Source: Amycolatopsis bartoniae
GTDB lineage: Bacteria; Actinomycetota; Actinomycetes; Mycobacteriales; Pseudonocardiaceae
Direction: 5' to 3'
NCBI RefSeq assembly: GCF_014191255.1
Contig: NZ_JACHWH010000006.1
Location: forward strand, 1-64,000
Length of the DNA: 64,000 nt
Below, one piece after another: positions 41,684 through 50,635 of this stretch (position 1 is the stretch's first letter; each line of letters starts with the position of its first letter). Made by a program: the position numbers and the translations under genes. The notes below the pieces were generated by a model. That model was not told the origin of the DNA and made no database searches. It worked only from the letters and a program-made list of their open reading frames with translations.

Positions 41684-42325
41684 CTAACCGGCGTCGCGGA
41701 CGAGCAGCGCGATTTGTACCCGGTTGGTCAGTCCGAGTTTGGTGAGTGAGCGGCTGATGTGGGCCTTGACGGTGGTTTCGGTCATGCCGAGTTCCCGGGC
41801 GATCTCGGCGTTGGCCAGACCCCGGGCCACCGCGCGGGCGACCTGCCGTTCGCGCTCGGTGAGAGCGGCCAGGCGTTTCCCGGCGGCGCGGGTGTCCGGG
41901 GAGTGCTGGTCGGCGAAGGTGTCGACGATTCGCTTGGTGACGGTAGGCGAGAGCACCGCGCTGCCGTCGTCCGTCGTCCGGACGGCGGCGATCAGGTCCC
42001 GCGGTGCGGTGTCCTTCAACAGGAATCCCGCGGCCCTGGCACGCAGGGCGCCGTAGATGTGTTCATCACGATCGAAGGTGGTCAGCATGACGACCTTGGG
42101 CGGGTTCGGGGACCGGTTGATCTCCTGGAGTGCGGTGACGCCGTCCATGCCGGGCATCTGCACGTCCATGAGCACGACGTGCGGCCGATGACGGGCGACG
42201 GCGGCCACGGCCTCGGCCCCGTTTCCCGCCTCGGCGACCACCTCGATGTCGTCCGCCGCTTCCAGGATCATGCGGAGTCCGGTCCGCACGAGGGCCTCGT
42301 CGTCGACGATGAGCACTCGGATCAT
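41684..42325 (-). CDS. NarL/LuxR-family response regulator
   Basis: The 213-residue regulator has a receiver domain with Asp 54 (VVLMDVQMPGMDG) and Lys in FLLKDTAP. A LuxR-type helix-turn-helix follows (LTERERQVARAVARGLANAE, IARELGMTETTVKAHISRSL). The ATG overlaps the kinase stop (ATGA). It forms a standard two-component pair with the kinase upstream. The target is probably the adjacent membrane gene or the pair itself (inference). Confidence 0.9.
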   Translation of the reverse strand: MIRVLIVDDEALVRTGLRMILEAADDIEVVAEAGNGAEAVAAVARHRPHVVLMDVQMPGMDGVTALQEINRSPNPPKVVMLTTFDRDEHIYGALRARAAGFLLKDTAPRDLIAAVRTTDDGSAVLSPTVTKRIVDTFADQHSPDTRAAGKRLAALTERERQVARAVARGLANAEIARELGMTETTVKAHISRSLTKLGLTNRVQIALLVRDAG

Positions 42326-43416
42326 GCCGGAATCTCCGCGGACACCAGAAAACCGCCATCCGGTTCCGGACCAGCGGTGAAACGGCCGCCCTGTGTCTCG
42401 ACGCGCTGTCTGAGGCCGTTCAGTCCGAGTCCGCTGCCCGGCATGGCCGGCGCGCAGTCGCGCGGCACGGTGTTCTCGACGGTGATCTGCAGTGTCGAGG
42501 GCAGGTACCGCAGTACGACGTGCGTGGTGGCGGTGCGGGCATGTTTGTGCACGTTGGTCAGGGCCTCCTGCACGATCCGGTAGGCGGTCTGGCCCACCGT
42601 GGCGGGCACCTCGCGCAGTGTGCCCTCGTCGCACCGGTCCACCGCAACGCCGACCGATCTGGACTGCTCGATCAGCCAGTCGAGATCGGCCAGTGTCAGG
42701 CGTGGCTGGGACGCGTCCTGCTCTCCCTGCTCCAGCACGCCGAGGACGGCCCTGAGCTGGGTGAGCGCTTCCTTGCCGGTGATGCGGATGAGCTCCGCCT
42801 CGGCCGCGGTCTTTTCGTCGTCCGCGTTGATCTCCAGCGCCCCCGCGCGCAGGACCATCAGCGAGACCCGGTGGGCCACCACGTCGTGCATGTCCCGCGC
42901 GATCCGCGCCCGCTCGTGCGCACGGGCCTGCTCAGCACGCGCGGCCTGCTCCAGCACCAGCCGTTCGGCACGCTCGCGCAACCCGGCGACCACCTGTGCC
43001 CGCGTAGCCACCCACAACCCGACGATCAACGGAAACCACACGAACAGCGGTGCCCCACCGAGCGAGGAGACGACCTCGACGCCGGGCCGGGGAAGCACGG
43101 CCAGCAGGCTCGCGGCCACCGTGTACACGATCAGCTGCCGAGGCCGCCGGTACGCGGTCGCCGCGACACAGGACGTCACCGCCAGCAGGAACCCGGGTGA
43201 CCGGACCACCGCATCGGCCGCCGCGACCACGAACAGCGGCCAGTGGCGCCGCGGCACCCAGCGCGCTGCCGCGGCGGCCACCAGCCCGACCACCACGCCC
43301 TGGACGTACACCGGCACCGTGGCAAGCGCGAAGTAGGCAGGTGATCTCGTGACCGGCAGGAAAGCGGCGCAGAACGCCGCAGCCGGAAGCCACCACGCCC
43401 TCAGCCGGTCACGCAT
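42322..43416 (-). CDS. Sensor histidine kinase (HisKA_3 type)
   Basis: The 364-residue kinase has about five N-terminal helices (to residue 137) with short loops, as in intramembrane-sensing kinases. The phosphoacceptor is His 177 in RIARDMHDVVAHRVSLMVLR. The ATPase domain has IVQEALTNVHKHARTATT and PGSGLGLNGLRQRVE. GAGGAGCCAGGGG precedes the chosen ATG; a GTG at 43431 is an alternative. It overlaps the regulator gene by four bases. Confidence 0.88.
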   Translation of the reverse strand: MRDRLRAWWLPAAAFCAAFLPVTRSPAYFALATVPVYVQGVVVGLVAAAAARWVPRRHWPLFVVAAADAVVRSPGFLLAVTSCVAATAYRRPRQLIVYTVAASLLAVLPRPGVEVVSSLGGAPLFVWFPLIVGLWVATRAQVVAGLRERAERLVLEQAARAEQARAHERARIARDMHDVVAHRVSLMVLRAGALEINADDEKTAAEAELIRITGKEALTQLRAVLGVLEQGEQDASQPRLTLADLDWLIEQSRSVGVAVDRCDEGTLREVPATVGQTAYRIVQEALTNVHKHARTATTHVVLRYLPSTLQITVENTVPRDCAPAMPGSGLGLNGLRQRVETQGGRFTAGPEPDGGFLVSAEIPA

Positions 43417-43450
43417 CCCCTGGCTCCTCACCCTGATGAGCCTAAGCTTT

Positions 43451-44272
43451 TCACCAGCTCAGCAGGCGCAGGGAACGAATGTCACCGTTGGGACCCGGCC
43501 CGGCGCGCAATTCGGCGACACGGTCCCGTAGCACCCGGACGCCCAACGGCACGAGCACCAGGCACAGGGCACCGTACTCGAACAGGTCGGCGAGGTGAGC
43601 AGCCTTGAGCACGCCTCCCCACAGCGTCCCCGCCCACAGAAGCAGCAGGCACCGCCCGAGGCCGAACGTTCCCGACCGGAACGCTCCGATCGCCAGCAGC
43701 AGTGTCCCGAGGTACTGGCAGGCGTGCGCCGTGACGGCGACTCGCCAGGGTCCGTAGGAGATGCCCTGGTAGTTGGCCTGTACGAAGTCGCTCGCTCGGT
43801 CGAATCCCTGCGACGCCGCCAGGTGGAAGGCGGTCTGATCGACCCCGGCGAAATACAGCCGCGCGAACAGGCTCAGGACGACGAGCGTGCCACCCCAGCA
43901 AGCGAGCAGCGGAACCCGCGCCGCGACGACATGGGCGAGCGTGGCGAAGGCCGGCCACAACAGAAGTGCCCCGGCAGCGAAGCACGCGTACCCGGCCGTG
44001 ACCAGCGCGGGGTTCGCCAGGTAGGCCGCCAGCTGCGACGGAGCGGCAAACGGCTGCCTGGCGAACTCCGCCAACTGCCCGGCCGTGAAGGCTCCCGAAT
44101 GCAGCGCCAGGTACCGCAGAAACAGTCCCGCCCACCACACGAGGGGACCGAGCACGAGCGCCGCACCCCCGATGACCCGGCCGGGGAACCAGGCATCGCG
44201 ATCGACCAGAGCGGGCGTCCGCCACCGGCGGCCGGACCCGGCCGGCGTAGGCCCCGAGTGCATTCGTTTCAT
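43451..44272 (-). CDS. Multi-helix membrane protein of unknown function
   Basis: The 273-residue protein has about seven hydrophobic segments. It lies 34 nt upstream of the kinase gene on the same strand, so it may belong to that operon. Notable stretches are RVIGGAALVLGPLVWWAGLF and LWAGTLWGGVLKAAHLADLF. No family was recognised. No clear Shine-Dalgarno site precedes the ATG at 44272 or the TTG at 44281. Confidence 0.55.
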   Translation of the reverse strand: MKRMHSGPTPAGSGRRWRTPALVDRDAWFPGRVIGGAALVLGPLVWWAGLFLRYLALHSGAFTAGQLAEFARQPFAAPSQLAAYLANPALVTAGYACFAAGALLLWPAFATLAHVVAARVPLLACWGGTLVVLSLFARLYFAGVDQTAFHLAASQGFDRASDFVQANYQGISYGPWRVAVTAHACQYLGTLLLAIGAFRSGTFGLGRCLLLLWAGTLWGGVLKAAHLADLFEYGALCLVLVPLGVRVLRDRVAELRAGPGPNGDIRSLRLLSW

Positions 44273-44357
44273 GGCCAACACGGTGGATCACGGGCGCCCC
44301 CGCCACATCGTCCGATGGACACACCACCTGTCTCTTTGGTAGGAGCCCTCGTGAGTG

Positions 44358-44516
44358 ATGACCTCGGACCTGGTGAGTCCACGCAAGCGTGACGAGAAGC
44401 CGGCGCAGCTGTCGCCGGAGCAGGCCGCTGCGGCGGCGATGGTGGCCGAGGCTCAGGACGGCTCCCCGCTCGACGGCGAGCGCGATGGCGGAGAACCCCG
44501 AACCGCCGGACCATGA
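44358..44516 (+). CDS. Short open frame, possibly a transposase N-terminal remnant
   Basis: The frame encodes 52 residues (MTSDLVSPRKRDEKPAQLSP, EQAAAAAMVAEAQ), followed by an acidic tail. The AAMVAEAQ stretch weakly recalls the N-terminus of IS256-type transposases. AGGAGCCC lies upstream. It could equally be a chance frame. Confidence 0.22.
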   Translation: MTSDLVSPRKRDEKPAQLSPEQAAAAAMVAEAQDGSPLDGERDGGEPRTAGP

Positions 44517-44561
44517 TGTCCGTCCGGCGACGATGCTTCGCCGAAGCGGAGCGAGGGGCCG

Positions 44562-45389
44562 CTACTTCAGCAGTTCCTCGGTCCGGTCCCACAGTGCGCG
44601 CGCGAGGTCGGCGTCCTCGATCTGGCGATTCGTGCGACTGGGCTTGCGCCGCAGGTAGAGGCCCCCGGACTCCCAGTCCGAACCGGGCCGGCCCTGGACG
44701 AGCCACACCAGGGTCTTCGCACCCTTGTCCGGGCCGGGCAGCAGGGCTCGCAGTGCCGGAGTGGTGTAGAGGATCCGCATCGGCCGGCTGCTGGAGCCGG
44801 TGGCGAAGTTCGTCGCGACGCCGCCGGGATCGAACGCGGCGGCGGAGACACCCTGCGCGTGGTACCGGCGGTGCAGCTCCTTGGTGAACAGGACGATCTC
44901 GAGCTTGGTGGAGTTGTAGACCCGGACCGGCGCGAAGTCGTGGTCGTGGTTCAGGTCGTCGAGTTCGAGCTTCGCGGCCAGTCGTGCGCTGATGCTCGCC
45001 GTCTGCAGCACCGCGGCGCCGGAGGCGATCAGCTTGTCGCGCAACAGCTGGGTGAGCAGGAACGGCGCCAGGTAGTTGACCTGGAACGTTTTCTCGAAAC
45101 CGTCGGCAGTCTCGGTGCGCGGGCCGAAGAGGCCACCGGCGTTGTTGGCGAGCACGTCGATGCGGGAGAAGGCCGCGTTCAGGTCCTCGGCGAGCTTGCG
45201 CACCTCGTCGAGCCGGGTGAAGTCGGCGACGAACGACTCGACCCCGAGTTCACCCGCGACGGCGGCCGTCTTCTCCGGCGAGCGACCGACGACGACCACC
45301 CGATGCCCCTCCCGGTGCAGCCGCCGCGCGGCCGCGGCACCGATGCCGTCGCTCGCACCCGTGATGACGACGGTCTTTCCCTCACTCAT
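44562..45389 (-). CDS. Short-chain dehydrogenase/reductase
   Basis: The 275-residue protein has the full SDR set: VVITGASDGIGAAAARRLHR, DVLANNAGG, Ser in LQTASISARLAAK, and the active-site YNSTK. It resembles the retinol-dehydrogenase/WW-oxidoreductase-like subgroup. GGGGAGGCAGTGC precedes the ATG. It is monocistronic and divergent from the ROK regulator, which may control it. Confidence 0.84.
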   Translation of the reverse strand: MSEGKTVVITGASDGIGAAAARRLHREGHRVVVVGRSPEKTAAVAGELGVESFVADFTRLDEVRKLAEDLNAAFSRIDVLANNAGGLFGPRTETADGFEKTFQVNYLAPFLLTQLLRDKLIASGAAVLQTASISARLAAKLELDDLNHDHDFAPVRVYNSTKLEIVLFTKELHRRYHAQGVSAAAFDPGGVATNFATGSSSRPMRILYTTPALRALLPGPDKGAKTLVWLVQGRPGSDWESGGLYLRRKPSRTNRQIEDADLARALWDRTEELLK

Positions 45390-45637
45390 GCACTGCCTCC
45401 CCAGCTGGTACCGCCAGGGTAGGGCCCGGACCGGCGAGGCCGTCGATCAACTGCCCTTCCGGGCTGAGATGTTGTGTCACGCCGTTCGGTTGGTGTCTAT
45501 GTCGCGCTTCCCGTCGCCGCGCGAGGGATGGACCAACCGTGTGCCCCAGGCGCTACGATTGTCGGCATTGCACTCGCGTGCGGACCGACAGTGCCTCGAA
45601 CGAAGCATCGGAATGCCGGACTGCTGGGGAGATCGGG

Positions 45638-46858
45638 GTGGACCGGGAGGAGATCCGGCGGCACAACGTCCGCGCGCTCCTTCGCGGTGTCCATCTCAGC
45701 GGCGGGATTTCTCGCGCGGATCTGGCTAAGCAGCTGGGCCTGAACCGGAGCACCATCATGGCGTTGACAGCCGAGCTGGCCGGCGCCGGTCTGGTCCGTG
45801 AGGAGCTGCCGAAGGACAGTCGTCAGCAGGGCCGCCCGTCGCTGATGGTGCTCCCCGAGTCCGAACGAATCTACGTACTGGCCTTCGACGTCGCGGTCGA
45901 TCAGCTCGTCGCTGCGCGCATCGGGCTGGGTGGGGTGGTGCTCGAGCGCGTGGTGGCTGCTCGGACGCGCGCCGGACCCGATCTCGACTACGTGGTGGAT
46001 GTACTGGCCCGTCTCGGCAGGCAGCTGCACAGATCGGCACCGTCGACGGCGATCTGCGTGGGAGTCGGCGCGTCCTACTGCGGGATGATCGAGCCCGGTG
46101 ACGGGACGGTGCGTTTCGGTCCTGATCTGGGCTGGGTCGATCAGGACTTCGGAGCCGAGCTGTCCCGGAACCTGGGCCTGGGACTGCCGGTGCTGGTCGG
46201 CAACGAAGCACACCTGGGTGCGATCGCCGAGCAGCACCGCGGAGCGGGGACCGGGGTCCGGAACCTCATCTACCTGCACGGCGACGTCGGCGTGGGAGGG
46301 GGAATCATCGCCGGCGGCAAGCTGCTGGACGGCGATACGGGCTACGGGTGCGAACTGGGACACATCGTCGTCAACCCCGGCGACGGACGTCCGTGCGGAT
46401 GCGGTTCCCGGGGTTGCCTTGAGGCGGAGGCCGGCGAGCGGGCGCTGCTCGACGCCGCCCGTCGACCCGCGGACGCGTTCGGCCGCGAAGCCGTGCGAGC
46501 CGTGGTGCGCGATGCCGGCCGAGGCGATCCGGTGGCGCGGGACGCGCTTCGGCGGGTCGGTGACTGGCTGGGGATCGGAGTGGCCAACCTGATCAACCTC
46601 TTCAACCCCGGCGTGGTGATCTTCGGCGGGATGCTGCGGGACATGTACCCGGGTGTGGCGCCGTATGTGCGCACCCGGATCGCCGTCAACGTCCTTCCCG
46701 TCGCCAGAGAACGGGTGCGGCTGGAAGTCTCGGCGCTCGGGGACGACGCCACGCTGGTCGGCGCCGGCGAGCTCGGGTTCTCCCAGCTGCTGCACGACCC
46801 ACTGGCCGAGTACGAGAACATCGCCGAGCACAGCCGAGAGCGGATCGGCGAGAGGTGA
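45638..46858 (+). CDS. ROK-family transcriptional regulator
   Basis: The 406-residue protein has an N-terminal winged helix (HNVRALLRGVHLSGGISRAD, LAKQLGLNRSTIMALTAELA). A sugar-kinase-like ROK domain follows. It holds the zinc/ROK signature CELGHIVVNPGDGRPCGCGS followed by RGCLEAEAG. These proteins repress sugar genes and respond to sugars or phosphosugars. The GTG start follows GGGGAGATCGGG. The 250 bases upstream hold only a possible -10 (TACGAT) that I can point to. Confidence 0.86.
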   Translation: MDREEIRRHNVRALLRGVHLSGGISRADLAKQLGLNRSTIMALTAELAGAGLVREELPKDSRQQGRPSLMVLPESERIYVLAFDVAVDQLVAARIGLGGVVLERVVAARTRAGPDLDYVVDVLARLGRQLHRSAPSTAICVGVGASYCGMIEPGDGTVRFGPDLGWVDQDFGAELSRNLGLGLPVLVGNEAHLGAIAEQHRGAGTGVRNLIYLHGDVGVGGGIIAGGKLLDGDTGYGCELGHIVVNPGDGRPCGCGSRGCLEAEAGERALLDAARRPADAFGREAVRAVVRDAGRGDPVARDALRRVGDWLGIGVANLINLFNPGVVIFGGMLRDMYPGVAPYVRTRIAVNVLPVARERVRLEVSALGDDATLVGAGELGFSQLLHDPLAEYENIAEHSRERIGER

Positions 46859-46912
46859 ACGCCTTCGGTGGCCGGCCGGTGACGAGCGATCTCGTGCCGG
46901 CTCTTCGCCGGT

Positions 46913-47767
46913 TCAGGCGTCACACAGCGCCGCGGTCAGCAGCGTGAGCGCCGCCCGCGACGACGAGCCGGCCTCGGCGGTGACGACCACGAGTGTCTGG
47001 TCGACGGCGTGCGCCAGCGACAGGGTCTGCTGGTGCACGGTCAGGTCGCCGACGAGCGGGTGCCGCATGGGGTATTCGGTGGCGGTGCAGGTGAGCACCC
47101 TGTGATCTGCCCACAGCGTCGCGAATTCGGCACTGTGGGTGGCCAGCTCGCCGATCAAGGTGCTCAGCTCGGTGTCCTCGGGATGACGGCCCGCCGTCAC
47201 CCGCAGGTTGCCGACGACCGCTCGCGCCTTCGGCGGCCACTGGGGGTAGAGCTCGCGGGTGTGAGCGTCGAGGAAGACCAGGCGCGCCATGTTCGGCCGG
47301 TCGGCGGGCCTGCCGGGGGCCTCGATGTCGAGGTGCCCGGCGAAGAACGCGTGACCGGCCCGGTTCCACGCCAGTACGTCGGTGCGCCGGCCCAGCACGA
47401 TCGCCGGCATCTCGCCCAGTCCGGCCAGCAGTTGCTCGGTCACCGGGTCGACCCGCTCGGCCGGCGGGCGTTTCACGGCGCGGCGACGTGCGGGCCGGGC
47501 GAGGACCCGGAGGTGCTCGAGCTCGGCGTCGTCGAGCAGCAGCGCGCGGGCGATGCTGTCGATCACCTCGTCGGAGGCGTTCACCGACTGGCCTTGCTCC
47601 AGCCGGATGTAGTAGGACGCACTCACGCCGGCCAGACCGGCGACCTCCTCGCGGCGCAGACCGGGCACCCGCCGCCGTTCGCCGCGGGTGGGTAGCCCCA
47701 CGTCGTCCGGGTGCAGCCGCGCCCGGCACGCCTGCAGGTATTCGGCCAGCGGTCCTTGATCGCCCAT
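46913..47767 (-). CDS. XRE-family regulator with MmyB-like ligand domain
   Basis: The 284-residue protein has an N-terminal helix-turn-helix (RVPGLRREEVAGLAGVSASY, YIRLEQGQSVNASDEVIDSI). The C-terminal domain is of the MmyB type (LGRRTDVLAWNRAGHAFFAG, NMARLVFLDAHTRELYPQWP), a PAS-like fold that binds fatty acids in relatives. Such genes often control an adjacent dehydrogenase or hydrolase; here the esterase gene lies upstream on the same strand, behind a terminator. Confidence 0.85.
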   Translation of the reverse strand: MGDQGPLAEYLQACRARLHPDDVGLPTRGERRRVPGLRREEVAGLAGVSASYYIRLEQGQSVNASDEVIDSIARALLLDDAELEHLRVLARPARRRAVKRPPAERVDPVTEQLLAGLGEMPAIVLGRRTDVLAWNRAGHAFFAGHLDIEAPGRPADRPNMARLVFLDAHTRELYPQWPPKARAVVGNLRVTAGRHPEDTELSTLIGELATHSAEFATLWADHRVLTCTATEYPMRHPLVGDLTVHQQTLSLAHAVDQTLVVVTAEAGSSSRAALTLLTAALCDA

Positions 47768-47790
47768 GAGCCCAGTATGCGGATGTTTCG

Positions 47791-47829
47791 GCGGGTCAGC
47801 CTGTCCCTGCCGGGATCAGGCTGACCCGC
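47791..47829. terminator. Terminator hairpin after the esterase gene
   Basis: GCGGGTCAGCCTG and CAGGCTGACCCGC form a perfect 13-bp stem around a 13-base loop. It lies between the esterase stop and the XRE start. Confidence 0.7.
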
Positions 47830-47853
47830 TTGCCTTCCCCGGCAGGCCGGTCT

Positions 47854-49293
47854 TCAGGCGCCGAAGACCTGCACGCTTTCCGTCCCCCCGGTGTACGGCG
47901 ACCAGCCCGGGTCGCCGTGACCGGCGAAGTCCACCCAGGCCCGGTGCACCTCGCGGGCGAGGCCCTCCGGCGCCGCTCCACGACCCAGCAGGCCCGTGTC
48001 GCCGTGCAGCCACGGCTCGTCGGCGAGGTCGAACACGAACGGGAGTTCGACCGTGTGGGTGGCACCGAGCTGCCCGTCCAACGCGGTCGACCGGTGAGCG
48101 AAGGAGTACGCGAAGGTGCGGCCGGGGGCCAGCTCGGCGTGAGCTTCGCGCATCCTCGCCGAGCCCCTCCCGAACAACGCGTCACCCAAGAGAGCCGAGC
48201 GCAACTGCCCGGGGCCGGCATCCGGGTGCACCGCACGCAGGGCCGCGAGGGCCGCTCGGGGGGAGGACACGGTCGCCGTGGCGACGGCCAGGACGTCGGT
48301 GTCGGTGGAAGTGCCGAACTTCCCCTGCGGCACCAGGTAGAGGTGTCCTTCCTCGGTGTTGGTGCCGATGAGCAGGTCGACGTCCCCGGCGGGGCCTTCG
48401 GTGAGCGCGTCGGCCGGCTGCACCGGCAGCACCAGGCTGAACGGGCTCAGGCCGGCCAGCGGGTCGGTGGCGGTCTCGGTCTTCAGGTCCACTCCCGACA
48501 GCGCGGGCAGGATGTCCAGGAAGCGGGAGTCCGGGATGCCGGCGAACGCCTCCGCGGTCGGCTCGGTACCCAGCGCCGTGGCCGCCGCTGCGGTGATCCG
48601 GCGCGCCTGCTGCGGCGTGAACGCCCCGGTGCCGCTGCCGCTCTGCATGATCGCGCGCCGGAACAGGCCCTTCGCGGCCGGAGCTGCCAGCAGCCCGGCG
48701 ACCAGGGTGGCGCCGGCGGACTGACCGAACACCGTCACGTTGCCGGGGTCGCCGCCGAACACCGCGATGGTGTCGCGCACCCACCGGAGCGCGGCGAGGA
48801 CGTCCAGCAGGCCGCGGTTGTCCGGTGCGCCGGCCAAGGTGAGGAACCCTGGTATGCCCAGGCGATAATTGATCGTCACCAGGACCACGCCGTCGCGCGC
48901 GAAGGCACGGCCGTCGTAGAGCGCCGCGGCGGTGGATCCGGTCACGAACCCCCCGCCGTGGACGAACACCATGACGGGACGCCGCCGGTCGTCCGTTCCG
49001 GGGGTGTACACGTCGAGGGTCAGGTATTCCTCGCCGCGGATCCAGCCCGGACCGAAGTAGGGGCTCATGTCGAGTCGGCCGAAGTTCCGCGCCGGTTGCG
49101 GTGCCGAGGGGGACGGGCGGGTGCCGTCGCGGACGCCCGGCCAGCCCGGGTGCGCCCGGGTTTCGGCGAAGCGGCCGCCTCCGGTCGGAGTGGTCGCGTA
49201 CGGGATGGCGCGGTAGCGTTCGCCGGTCCCCTCACGGGATCCGCGCACCGCGCCGGCCGGGGTCCGGACGACCGGTTCGTGTTGCTGGGACAA
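47854..49293 (-). CDS. Carboxylesterase/para-nitrobenzyl-esterase-like hydrolase
   Basis: The 479-residue protein matches type-B carboxylesterases. It has the oxyanion GGGF in VMVFVHGGGFVTGS, nucleophile Ser in FGQSAGATLVAG, acid Glu in GTNTEEGHLYL, and His in GATHTVELPFVFDL. No signal peptide is evident. TTG behind AAGGAAACAGG is the preferred start. A GTG at 49323 overlaps the metallo-hydrolase stop and would add ten residues. The two hydrolases form an operon. Confidence 0.82.
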   Translation of the reverse strand: MSQQHEPVVRTPAGAVRGSREGTGERYRAIPYATTPTGGGRFAETRAHPGWPGVRDGTRPSPSAPQPARNFGRLDMSPYFGPGWIRGEEYLTLDVYTPGTDDRRRPVMVFVHGGGFVTGSTAAALYDGRAFARDGVVLVTINYRLGIPGFLTLAGAPDNRGLLDVLAALRWVRDTIAVFGGDPGNVTVFGQSAGATLVAGLLAAPAAKGLFRRAIMQSGSGTGAFTPQQARRITAAAATALGTEPTAEAFAGIPDSRFLDILPALSGVDLKTETATDPLAGLSPFSLVLPVQPADALTEGPAGDVDLLIGTNTEEGHLYLVPQGKFGTSTDTDVLAVATATVSSPRAALAALRAVHPDAGPGQLRSALLGDALFGRGSARMREAHAELAPGRTFAYSFAHRSTALDGQLGATHTVELPFVFDLADEPWLHGDTGLLGRGAAPEGLAREVHRAWVDFAGHGDPGWSPYTGGTESVQVFGA

Positions 49294-49319
49294 CGACCTG
49301 TTTCCTTTCGAGTACGCGT

Positions 49320-50237
49320 TCACGAGATGCGGGAGAAACCGGCCCAATCGCTGATGGCGAACCGCGTGCCGCGGCGTTCGACCTGTACGCCGCCGGGCCC
49401 GGGCAGGTGGGCCGGGAACACGAGTGCCCCGGTCGTCGCGGCGAGCCCGAACAGCCGCTGGCGCGTCGCGCGTGCCTCAGCGGGGTCCTCGCAGAAGCAG
49501 GAGTTGTTGTCGGGCTCCACGATCTGGTGCGGCGTGTGCACGAGGTCGCCGACGAACAGCGCGCGGTCGCTGCCGGATTCCAGGTGCAGGACCGACGAGC
49601 CCGGCGTGTGGCCCGGGGCCAGCTCAAGCTTCAGGTTGCCGTCGATTCGGTGAACGCCGTCCCACAGCTGGACCAGCCCGGCGTCACGCACCGGCGTCAC
49701 GCTGTCTTCGAAGACGTTCTGGTTCCCCCGCCCGAACACGCTCGGGTTGTTGTTCGCGGGATTCCAGAAGTCGAAGTCCCGTTGCGGGATGAGGTAGGTC
49801 GCGTTGGGGAAGGTGGGCACCCACGACCGGCCGTCGAGGCGGGTGTTCCAGCCGACGTGGTCGGTGTGCAGGTGCGTGTTGACCACGAGGTCGACGTCCT
49901 GCGGCCGGGCCCCCGCCGCGGCGAGGTTGTCGAGGAAGTCGGTGTCGCGGTGGGACCAGAACGGAGCGTAGGGCCGCTCCTTGTGGTTGCCGGCGCCGGT
50001 GTCGACGAGGATGGTCCGGCCCCCGCTGCGCAGCAACCAGGTCTGGAGCGCGACGCGGACTTCGTTCGTGCCGGGGTTCCAGAAGTCCGGCGCCAGCCAG
50101 TCCCGGTGCTGTTCCCAGGACTGCGGGGTGCTCCCGGGGAAGAATTCGGCGGGAGTCATTTCGACCGAGCCGTAAAACTCCTTGATACGCGTGACGCTCA
50201 CGTCGCCCAAGATGATTTCTTCGGGTGCAGACTTCAC
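49320..50237 (-). CDS. MBL-fold metallo-hydrolase
   Basis: The 305-residue protein has the metallo-beta-lactamase zinc motif [10 protein letters not shown], with further ligands His in [12 protein letters not shown] and Asp in [10 protein letters not shown] and a late His in VFPAHLPG. It resembles lactonase-like members. GTG start behind AAGGACGTCTC. It is followed by the esterase with overlapping GTGA, suggesting joint ester or lactone breakdown. Confidence 0.83.
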   Translation of the reverse strand: MKSAPEEIILGDVSVTRIKEFYGSVEMTPAEFFPGSTPQSWEQHRDWLAPDFWNPGTNEVRVALQTWLLRSGGRTILVDTGAGNHKERPYAPFWSHRDTDFLDNLAAAGARPQDVDLVVNTHLHTDHVGWNTRLDGRSWVPTFPNATYLIPQRDFDFWNPANNNPSVFGRGNQNVFEDSVTPVRDAGLVQLWDGVHRIDGNLKLELAPGHTPGSSVLHLESGSDRALFVGDLVHTPHQIVEPDNNSCFCEDPAEARATRQRLFGLAATTGALVFPAHLPGPGGVQVERRGTRFAISDWAGFSRIS

Positions 50238-50339
50238 GAGACGTCCTTCGATTCGTTCGGTTTTCCGACGTTTTCCAGCGTGCGCGAGCAGCGAGCGGCG
50301 AGCCAGATCCTGCTTGTCGTACCCACCGCACTGGCTGGC

Positions 50340-50456
50340 ATCCGACACGGCACCGGCGTGGGCGAGCATGGACAGGGTGATGTGGGCATACCAGGCTCGC
50401 CAGGACCTGACTTGGTAGTGGTCGAGTCCGGCTTCGCTCTCGGCCTGGCGTCCCCT
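50340..50456 (-). pseudogene. IS701-type transposase, C-terminal fragment
   Basis: Reverse reading gives [20 protein letters not shown] and ITLSMLAHA, the conserved end of DDE transposases of the IS701 group. The catalytic core is missing. It is the only clear insertion-sequence remnant in the window. The rest of 50238-50635 holds a possible TATACT -10 at 50492-50497 and a long leader for the helicase gene. Confidence 0.6.
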
Positions 50457-50491
50457 CTGTGGGTCGCGCTTCCGCGGGGAGATCGTTCGGG

Positions 50492-50497
50492 TATACT
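50492..50497 (+). promoter_or_regulatory. Possible -10 box for the DEAD-box helicase gene
   Basis: TATACT, with no good -35. Transcription from here would give a leader of about 135 nt, as is common for cold-induced helicase mRNAs. The leader holds a CTACTTATGG/ACTACTTATGA direct repeat, the second copy covering the start codon. Confidence 0.35.
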
Positions 50498-50635
50498 GAT
50501 CATGCGGCCGGCTCAGTTCTGCCTCTGGCCGCGTCTTGTTGTCAACGACCACGCGCCGCGGCCGTCCAGGTCCGCGCCGGGCAGGACAACCCCTACTTAT
50601 GGAGATTCAGGGCGCCCCGGCGTTCACAACTACTT

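Noticed and set aside
45497..46831. Long reverse-strand open frame opposite the ROK regulator
   Set aside because: Shadow frame; the ROK zinc signature on the plus strand settles the coding strand.
47854..49323. GTG 49323 as the esterase start
   Set aside because: It overlaps the previous stop and is possible, but the TTG at 49293 has the better ribosome binding site and fits the family N-terminus; kept as an alternative only.
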